Shown in pieces: positions 1-4,758 of a stretch of 10,876 nt of DNA. The notes under the pieces are model-generated. The model was not told the DNA's origin. It ran no database searches and saw only the letters and a program-made list of their open reading frames with translations. Where the stretch lies: NCBI GenBank assembly GCA_900751665.1, contig CAADSV010000045.1, forward strand, positions 1 through 10,876, given 5' to 3'. This DNA is from an uncultured Collinsella sp. GTDB lineage: Bacteria; Actinomycetota; Coriobacteriia; Coriobacteriales; Coriobacteriaceae. Each line of letters begins with the position of its first letter. Position 1 is the first letter of the stretch. A program made the translations under genes and the position numbers.

Positions 1-25
1 CCAGCTCGTCGCGATGCCCCCGATA

Positions 26-92
26 AGTTGCGGTGAAATAGTTCTTGATTGGTGCTTAGAGGGGCCAATACAGGAACTATTCCACCGCAACT
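26..92. repeat. long imperfect palindrome (hairpin), possible dispersed repeat
   Basis: Arms 26-44 and 74-92 are complementary over 19 bases with one mismatch (36/82). That pair is A-C on the plus strand but a G-U wobble in a minus-strand transcript. Pairing continues inward through 45-52 with 65-73, with one bulged A at 70, leaving a loop of about 12 bases at 53-64. It lies about 40 bases beyond the stop of the minus-strand cobO-type gene. No T-run follows on the minus strand, so it does not look like a standard intrinsic terminator. A REP-like or MITE-like intergenic palindrome is the likelier reading, but only one copy is visible here. Confidence 0.6.
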
Positions 93-99
93 GTTTGTA

Positions 100-130
100 T
101 GATCCGTAGGGGACGGAGGAAAACGGATCA
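100..130 (-). terminator. weak hairpin just after the cobO-type stop codon
   Basis: TGATCCGT (100-107) and ACGGATCA (123-130) form a perfect 8-bp stem with a 15-base loop that is pyrimidine-rich in the minus-strand RNA. The stem begins one base after the stop codon of the minus-strand gene, where a terminator is expected. No clear U-run follows, so termination may be weak or assisted by the larger hairpin at 26-92. Confidence 0.35.
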
Positions 131-131
131 A

Positions 132-617
132 TTAGTATTCGATGCCTTGGCGGGCTAGGAGGCCTTCGTCGAAGTAATGTTTGATGGGGCGCATTTCTGT
201 GACCAGGTCGGCGAGGTCGGCCAGCGGCAGCAGCCCGCGGCCGGTTAGCACGAGCTCCGTGGTGGCGGGCTTTATCGCGATCAGCGTTTCGACATCCCCG
301 CGCGTCACGAAGCCGCGGCGCATGGCCTCGCCGAGTTCGTCCAGAATGAGCACGTCGACCTGCGAGATCTGTTCGCGTGCAAGTTCCATGATCTGCTCGG
401 CGCAAGCCTCGGGCGTGTCACGGTCGGCCTGTACAATGCGCAGTCCCAGGCGCGGCGCGGCATCGTGTTCGGCGCAGTGCAGCTTCTTGGCAAACTGCAG
501 CATGAGTACGTCGAGCCCATAACCCGTGGCGCGCAAAGCCAGCCCCAAGGCGGCCGTGGTTTTGCCCTTGCCGTCGCCTGTGTAGATTTGAACCTTGCCG
601 ACTCCCAGTGATGCCAT
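132..617 (-). CDS. cobO: corrinoid adenosyltransferase (CobO/BtuR/CobA type)
   Basis: This 161-residue cytoplasmic protein should transfer the 5'-deoxyadenosyl group of ATP to the cobalt of corrinoids, in cobalamin synthesis or salvage. It has the family P-loop GDGKGKTT (14-21), an LDEL acidic motif (92-95), a TGRG segment (125-128) and the typical C-terminus: RPIKH (143-147), F149-D150-x-G, then QGIEY. The start ATG has the ribosome binding site AAAGGACAG just upstream in the gene's direction. It is short for the family (Salmonella CobA is about 196 residues), lacking the N-terminal extension and part of the middle. The Phe/Trp-bearing segment that displaces the lower corrinoid ligand in CobA is not recognisable around residues 60-72. 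It is divergent from ftsH, and no cobalamin biosynthesis genes adjoin it. The family call is firm; the exact corrinoid substrate is not known. Confidence 0.9.
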   Translation of the reverse strand: MASLGVGKVQIYTGDGKGKTTAALGLALRATGYGLDVLMLQFAKKLHCAEHDAAPRLGLRIVQADRDTPEACAEQIMELAREQISQVDVLILDELGEAMRRGFVTRGDVETLIAIKPATTELVLTGRGLLPLADLADLVTEMRPIKHYFDEGLLARQGIEY

Positions 618-709
618 CTCTGTCCTTTCGTGCCCGGCGTCGGTTTATCGCCGTTCTGGTTGGGTATTCTAGATAGCATTATCAACCCCAGTAGATGGAG
701 TTCAAGCAG

Positions 710-2602
710 ATGGAGATGGATGACAACAAACGTAGACGGAATATGATCCTCTACGTGCTCATCGCCTTCGTCGTCTACCTCGTGCTCTCGACCGTTCTGT
801 TCCCCAACATCGGTCACACGCAGCAGATTACGAAGACCGATTACTCGACGTTTGTCAAAGCGCTCGATAAGAAGAGTGTCGACAAGGTCGAGTACAACAC
901 GGACGATTACACCATTTATTACACCAAAAAGGGCGAGGACGAGGATATCGCCTACAAGACGACCGGCGTGCCGAATGACGCGGGCTTTACCGATCGCGTG
1001 CTTGAATCCGGCGCCTCGCTTGAGTCGGTCGTTCCCGATAAGAACTCGGGTCTGATGACCTACTACCTGCTCACCCTTATTCTTCCCATGGCGATTTTCT
1101 TCCTCATCGGCTGGTGGCTCAACCGCCGCATGAAGAAGGCTATGGGTGATGACGGTCCGTCGATGAACTTTGGCGGCGGCGGTTTTGGCGGCGGCGGACT
1201 GGGCAAGTCCGGCGCGCGCGTGATCGCCTCCAAGGACGTGGGCGTGACCTTTAAGGACGTTGCCGGCCAGGAAGAGGCCAAGGAATCCCTTAAGGAGGTC
1301 GTCGACTTTCTGGAGAAGCCGCAGCGCTACGAGGAGATCGGCGCCAAGCTGCCGCGTGGTGCTCTTCTTGTCGGCCCTCCGGGTACCGGTAAGACCCTGC
1401 TCGCTAAGGCCGTTGCTGGCGAGGCGGGTGTTCCGTTCTTTAGCATTTCGGGCTCTGAGTTCGTTGAGATGTTTGTCGGTCGCGGCGCCGCCAAGGTACG
1501 CGACCTGTTTAAGCAGGCCAAGGAAAAGGCCCCGTGCATCGTGTTTATCGACGAGATCGATACGATCGGCAAAAAGCGTGACGGCGGCGGCTTTAGCGGC
1601 AACGACGAGCGCGAGCAGACGCTCAACCAGTTGCTGACCGAGATGGACGGCTTCGACAACCACAAGGGTATCGTCGTGCTCGCTGCCACCAACCGCCCCG
1701 ACAGCCTTGATCCTGCCCTGCTGCGCCCCGGTCGTTTTGATCGCCGCATCCCCGTTGAGCTCCCCGACCTGACCGGCCGCAAGAACATCCTCGAGCTGCA
1801 CGCCAAGAGCGTGAAGACGCAGCCGCCGATCGACCTGACCGCGATTGCCCGCGCCACGCCCGGCGCCTCGGGCGCCGACCTGGCCAACATCATCAACGAG
1901 GGTGCCCTGCGTGCCGTCCGCGAGGGCCGCAAGCGCGCGACCCAGGATGATTTTGAGGAGTCGGTAGAGGTCGTCATCGCCGGTCAGCAGCGTAAGTCCA
2001 CGGTGCTGTCCGACCACGAGAAGCAGGTCGTTTCTTACCATGAGATTGGCCATGCCATTGTTGCCGCCCGCCAGAAGGGCTCCGCGCCGGTCACCAAGAT
2101 CACCATCGTGCCGCGCACGAGCGGTGCTCTGGGCTACACCATGCAGGTCGAGGAGGACGAGCGCTTCCTGACGACGCGCCAGGAGGTTCTGGACAAGCTC
2201 GCCGTCTACTGCGGTGGTCGCGCGGCCGAGGAACTCATCTTTGGCGAGATGACGACCGGCGCAGCCAACGATATTGAGCAAGCAACCAAGCTCGCCCGCA
2301 ACATGGTGACGCGCTTTGGTATGTCTGACGAGTTTGGCATGATGGCACTTGGTACCGTCCAGAATGCGTACCTCAACCAGGATACGTCGCTCACCTGCGC
2401 CCCCGGCACGGCCGAGCGCGTGGACGCGATTGTCGCCAAGCTGATCGAGGATGCGCACGACCGCGCTCTGCAGATCCTGAAGGAGAACAAGTTTAAGCTC
2501 CACGAGCTGGCTCGTTATCTGTACAAGAAGGAGACGATCACGGGCGAGGAGTTTATGAATCTCCTCACGCGCGAGAATCCGCTGATGCCTAAGCAGCAGT
2601 AG
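710..2602 (+). CDS. ftsH: ATP-dependent zinc metalloprotease FtsH
   Basis: This is the membrane-anchored AAA+ protease that degrades misassembled membrane proteins and short-lived regulators. In order: a short basic N-terminus; membrane segment 1 (about 12-31); an extracytoplasmic domain; membrane segment 2 (about 115-137); a glycine-rich linker (about 149-168); and the AAA module with Walker A GPPGTGKT (222-229), Walker B ending D281-E282 and a second-region-of-homology segment from N328 with R339 and R342. The peptidase has HEIGH (444-448) and the third zinc ligand D521. ATG 710 is preferred because GGAG at 697-700 lies nine bases upstream. An in-frame ATG at 695 has no visible ribosome binding site, and ATG 716 is also possible. 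At 630 residues the length is normal (E. coli about 644). The pore-loop region reads FVGRGA where E. coli has FVGVGA. It is probably transcribed from the 618-709 gap, but no convincing promoter is seen. Confidence 0.96.
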   Translation: MEMDDNKRRRNMILYVLIAFVVYLVLSTVLFPNIGHTQQITKTDYSTFVKALDKKSVDKVEYNTDDYTIYYTKKGEDEDIAYKTTGVPNDAGFTDRVLESGASLESVVPDKNSGLMTYYLLTLILPMAIFFLIGWWLNRRMKKAMGDDGPSMNFGGGGFGGGGLGKSGARVIASKDVGVTFKDVAGQEEAKESLKEVVDFLEKPQRYEEIGAKLPRGALLVGPPGTGKTLLAKAVAGEAGVPFFSISGSEFVEMFVGRGAAKVRDLFKQAKEKAPCIVFIDEIDTIGKKRDGGGFSGNDEREQTLNQLLTEMDGFDNHKGIVVLAATNRPDSLDPALLRPGRFDRRIPVELPDLTGRKNILELHAKSVKTQPPIDLTAIARATPGASGADLANIINEGALRAVREGRKRATQDDFEESVEVVIAGQQRKSTVLSDHEKQVVSYHEIGHAIVAARQKGSAPVTKITIVPRTSGALGYTMQVEEDERFLTTRQEVLDKLAVYCGGRAAEELIFGEMTTGAANDIEQATKLARNMVTRFGMSDEFGMMALGTVQNAYLNQDTSLTCAPGTAERVDAIVAKLIEDAHDRALQILKENKFKLHELARYLYKKETITGEEFMNLLTRENPLMPKQQ

Positions 2603-2628
2603 CGTTGCGTTCGGGACAATAAATATCG

Positions 2629-2668
2629 ACGCCCCATTTGAGTGCCTATCTCAAATGGGGCGTTCTGC
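2629..2668 (+). terminator. strong hairpin after ftsH
   Basis: Arms 2629-2642 and 2650-2663 form a perfect 14-bp stem with the 7-base loop TGCCTAT. A broken T-rich tail (TTCTGCTT region) follows. It starts 27 bases after the ftsH stop and fits an intrinsic terminator. It ends only about eight bases before the ribosome binding site of the next gene, so it may also act as an attenuator for that gene. Confidence 0.75.
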
Positions 2669-2683
2669 TTGAGGGGGATGCAC

Positions 2684-3139
2684 ATGAAGATCGTGGTGAG
2701 CGCCTGCTTGATGGGCGAGAGCTGCAAGTATAACGGTCTCGATAATTACCATCGCGAGCTGGTCGAGGCCTGCGAGCGTACGGGGACCGAGGTCCTCTTG
2801 GTGTGCCCTGAGGTCTTTGGGGGCCTGCCCACGCCGCGCAAGCCGTCCGAGATCGTGAATGGCGAGGTCCGTACCTGCGAGGGCGTGTCCGTTGACAGGG
2901 AATTCCGGCTGGGCGCTCAACGTGCGCTCGATATGTGCGAGCAGGCGGGCGGGCCGGAAGAGATCGCCGCATGCATCCTGCAGGACCTTAGTCCCTCGTG
3001 CGGCGCGGGCCGCGTCTACGACGGCACCTTTAGCGGTACGCTCACAGCGGGTAATGGTGTTTTTGTCGACCTGCTCCTGCGCAATGGGTACCGTGTGATC
3101 CAAGCGAGTGAATTCGATCCCAGCATGCTGGAGCAATAA
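2684..3139 (+). CDS. DUF523 family protein (TudS-like Fe-S desulfidase)
   Basis: This 151-residue protein covers the whole DUF523 domain and nothing else. Visible conserved parts are SACLMG with C8, KYNG (15-18), CPEVFGGLPTPR (41-52) and SPSCG with C106, followed by YDGTFSGT and GNGV. In characterised members (TudS, thiouracil desulfidase) three cysteines hold a [4Fe-4S] cluster that removes sulfur from thiolated bases. C8, C41 and C106 are the likely equivalents here, with E43 and S103 near the proposed active site. This role is inferred from family and not shown for this protein. Start 2684 is chosen because GAGGGGG (2671-2677) is six bases upstream; ATG 2678 is too close to that site. The gene follows the ftsH terminator hairpin directly with no clear promoter of its own, and converges on the dehydrogenase gene. 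Confidence 0.88.
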   Translation: MKIVVSACLMGESCKYNGLDNYHRELVEACERTGTEVLLVCPEVFGGLPTPRKPSEIVNGEVRTCEGVSVDREFRLGAQRALDMCEQAGGPEEIAACILQDLSPSCGAGRVYDGTFSGTLTAGNGVFVDLLLRNGYRVIQASEFDPSMLEQ

Positions 3140-3180
3140 AAAACCACCACAAAGGTGCCTGTCCCCTTTGTGGTGGTTTT
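3140..3180. terminator. bidirectional terminator, 16-bp perfect palindrome
   Basis: Arms 3140-3155 and 3165-3180 are perfectly complementary (16 bp) around the 9-base loop TGCCTGTCC. The palindrome starts one base after the DUF523 stop and ends nine bases before the stop of the convergent dehydrogenase gene. A-runs and T-runs at both ends give a U-tract in each direction, stronger on the minus strand (six T). The reverse complement of 3159-3180 recurs exactly at 10779-10800, so this is also a repeated element. Confidence 0.85.
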
Positions 3181-3189
3181 GGGTTAGAG

Positions 3190-4272
3190 CTAGAGCGTGT
3201 GGCCGTAGGCGTTGGCGGCTTTGATGGCGGCGGCGAATTTCTCGTCGGTGAAGGGCTCCGGGTTGCCTTGCTTCCACTCGTTGGTGGCGTGCGCGTACTC
3301 GCACAGGGCAGGGATATCAGTCTCGGTAAGCCCGACCTGCTCAAGCGTTACGGGTAGCCCCATCTGCTTGTTGAAGGCAGCATAGCGCTTAAGGTTCTCG
3401 GTGTCGCCCGTGTAGGCGAACAACACCAGCACGCCCAGGCTTACGACTTCGCCGTGCAGGTAGGTGCCCTCACGCGGAATGCTGCAGGTGGCGTTGTAGA
3501 ACGCGTGCGCCACGCTCGAGTTGTAGTAGTAATCGTTCTGGTTGGTCAGGTTCGAGACATAGCCCGTGTTGACCACGATGTCGAGCGCGATCTGCTTGAC
3601 GGCCTCGCTCGACAGATTCTGACGAACGTCCTCAAGACCCTGAACACCGTAGGTAAACAGCGGCTCGGAGCAGGTGTGGGCAAGAGCCAGGCCAAGGCCG
3701 GCGGTGTGCTCCAGGTTGCCGGCGCTCGTGGCGTACTCGACCTCGGGCTGCTTGGACAGGGCGTCGCCCACGCCGGCCCAAAAGTACTCTGCCGGAGCCT
3801 CGGCTATGATCTTGGGATTGATGAAGATGTGCGCCGGTCGGTTGGGGTACGAATAGCCCTCGAGCGATCCATCGTCGTTGTAGACAACGGCAATGGCGGT
3901 CGCGGCGGAACAGTTAGAGCAAATCGTCGGCACGGTAAAGACGATCTTCTTGAGCTCGATGGCCGCCGTCTTGACGGTGTCGAGTGCCTTGCCGCCGCCA
4001 CAGGCGATAAGCACGTCTGCCTGCTGGCAAGCGGGGGAGTTCACGACCTTGGCGATATTGGCACGCGTGCTGTTGGTGCCATAGACGCGCGTCTCTAGAA
4101 TTTTGACATCGGTACCTGCCAGCGCAGCTTCGATACCGGGAAGTGCCGCGGCCAGCGCTCGCTTGCCACCGATGATCGCGACCTTGGTCGCTCCGTATTC
4201 GGCCAGCGCGCCGGGCAGCTCGTCAAAGCAGTCCTCGCCGACGGTATAGTCGCTCATTCCAATCGTGCGCAT
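3190..4272 (-). CDS. iron-containing alcohol dehydrogenase family oxidoreductase (glycerol dehydrogenase-like)
   Basis: This 360-residue cytoplasmic protein is an NAD(P)-dependent dehydrogenase of the glycerol dehydrogenase branch. The N-terminal nucleotide-binding half has IIGGKRAL (33-40) and GGGKALDT (92-99). The C-terminal half carries the metal ligands expected from GldA structures: D170 in GVGDALSK, H256 in SVAHAF and H273 in YLHGE. In glycerol dehydrogenases the segment after the PTI motif usually carries a substrate-contacting Asp (STDAP); here it reads SNCSAA (119-124), so the substrate may not be glycerol. The start is the ATG ending at 4272, with AAAGAAGG five bases upstream; an in-frame ATG 16 codons earlier lacks support. 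A weak candidate promoter is TTGGAG (4315-4320, minus) with TTTATT (4291-4296), 18 bases apart. It is divergent from ileS and ends in the shared terminator. Confidence 0.85.
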   Translation of the reverse strand: MRTIGMSDYTVGEDCFDELPGALAEYGATKVAIIGGKRALAAALPGIEAALAGTDVKILETRVYGTNSTRANIAKVVNSPACQQADVLIACGGGKALDTVKTAAIELKKIVFTVPTICSNCSAATAIAVVYNDDGSLEGYSYPNRPAHIFINPKIIAEAPAEYFWAGVGDALSKQPEVEYATSAGNLEHTAGLGLALAHTCSEPLFTYGVQGLEDVRQNLSSEAVKQIALDIVVNTGYVSNLTNQNDYYYNSSVAHAFYNATCSIPREGTYLHGEVVSLGVLVLFAYTGDTENLKRYAAFNKQMGLPVTLEQVGLTETDIPALCEYAHATNEWKQGNPEPFTDEKFAAAIKAANAYGHTL

Positions 4273-4393
4273 AGCAACCTTCTTTCGTTCAATAAAGTGC
4301 TTACAGGTATTTTGCTCCAAGAGAAGGTCCGCGGCCGCAAGAAATTTCGAACGTATAAAACCAGTGTTGAGGGTTTTTCGATGGCGCGGAACG

Positions 4394-4405
4394 TGCTAGC
4401 ATACT
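4394..4405 (+). promoter_or_regulatory. candidate promoter for the ileS leader
   Basis: TGCTAGCAT (4394-4402) resembles an extended -10 element, and the overlapping CATACT (4400-4405) is a second possible -10. No good -35 lies 16-18 bases upstream; TTGAGG at 4367 is too far away. The position, just before the first base of T-box Stem I, is the main support. Confidence 0.35.
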
Positions 4406-4409
4406 CCGC

Positions 4410-4715
4410 ATAAGCGTTGATGGGGACGAGTAGTCGGCCGTCCGCATGCTACAGAGAGCGGGGAGCGCTGAGAACCCGTGCATGCGACCGATGAAAATCA
4501 CCCCGGAGCTGCGGTCCCAACGGGCGCGCCGCACAGGCACGTCTTAGTAGACATCGCCGAGGTGGTCGTCGATACAGGCCAGCCGAGTAACGGATGCGAG
4601 CGCGCGAATACGTGGGCGAGGGCATCTAAGCTGGGTGGTTAAGCGAAGAGCTTTTACGGGCGTACAGCCCGTTTTGTGGCGCTTCGTCCCAGCTTGCAGG
4701 GACGGGCGCTTTTTT
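4410..4715 (+). promoter_or_regulatory. isoleucine T-box riboswitch (ileS leader)
   Basis: This leader senses uncharged tRNA-Ile. Stem I is recognisable by GATGGGGA (around 4419-4426), whose GGGG pairs with CCCC 4501-4504 beside a GGAG kink-turn-like side. It also has the AGAGAG distal motif near 4453 and a specifier loop with ATC (4497-4499), an isoleucine codon followed by A. The antiterminator is clear: AAGCTGGG (4628-4635) pairs with CCCAGCTT (4688-4695), GCGAAG (4643-4648) pairs with CTTCGT (4682-4687), and the seven-base bulge TGGTTAA lies between. Its TGGT would pair with the ACCA end of tRNA-Ile. The 3' arm is shared with a terminator at 4679-4715, so control is transcriptional: uncharged tRNA favours read-through into ileS. 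The usual bulge is TGGNACC, so the last three bases are atypical. The region between Stem I and the antiterminator (about 4510-4627) should hold Stems II and III, which I did not resolve. Confidence 0.9.
4679..4715 (+). terminator. T-box intrinsic terminator
   Basis: GCGC-TT-CGTCCC (4679-4690) pairs with GGGACGGGCGC (4699-4709), with one bulged T and one G-U pair, around an 8-base loop. Six T follow (4710-4715). The 5' arm overlaps the 3' arm of the antiterminator, so the two structures exclude each other. Confidence 0.88.
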
Positions 4716-4758
4716 GGTGCCCAACGGGCGTGCGCGCCCACGACATGAAAGGGGTACC

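Noticed and set aside
1172..1200. GGC-rich repeats in ftsH
   Set aside because: They encode the glycine-rich linker between the membrane part and the AAA domain, a normal flexible region in FtsH.
305..2503. 732-residue open frame on the minus strand across ftsH
   Set aside because: It mirrors ftsH, whose motifs are complete. Its product is a low-complexity run of Leu, Val, Gly, Arg and Ala typical of the reverse frame of a GC-rich gene, and it also runs into the cobO-type gene.
4516..4730. 11-base direct repeat CCCAACGGGCG at 4516-4526 and 4720-4730
   Set aside because: Both copies lie in GC-rich stem regions, and a chance match or convergent base-pairing is likely. No element boundaries are visible.
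4726..4739. small hairpin GGGCG-TGCG-CGCCC between the T-box terminator and the ileS ribosome binding site
   Set aside because: With only five pairs, and ending nine bases before the ribosome binding site, it does not mask that site. There is no evidence of a role.
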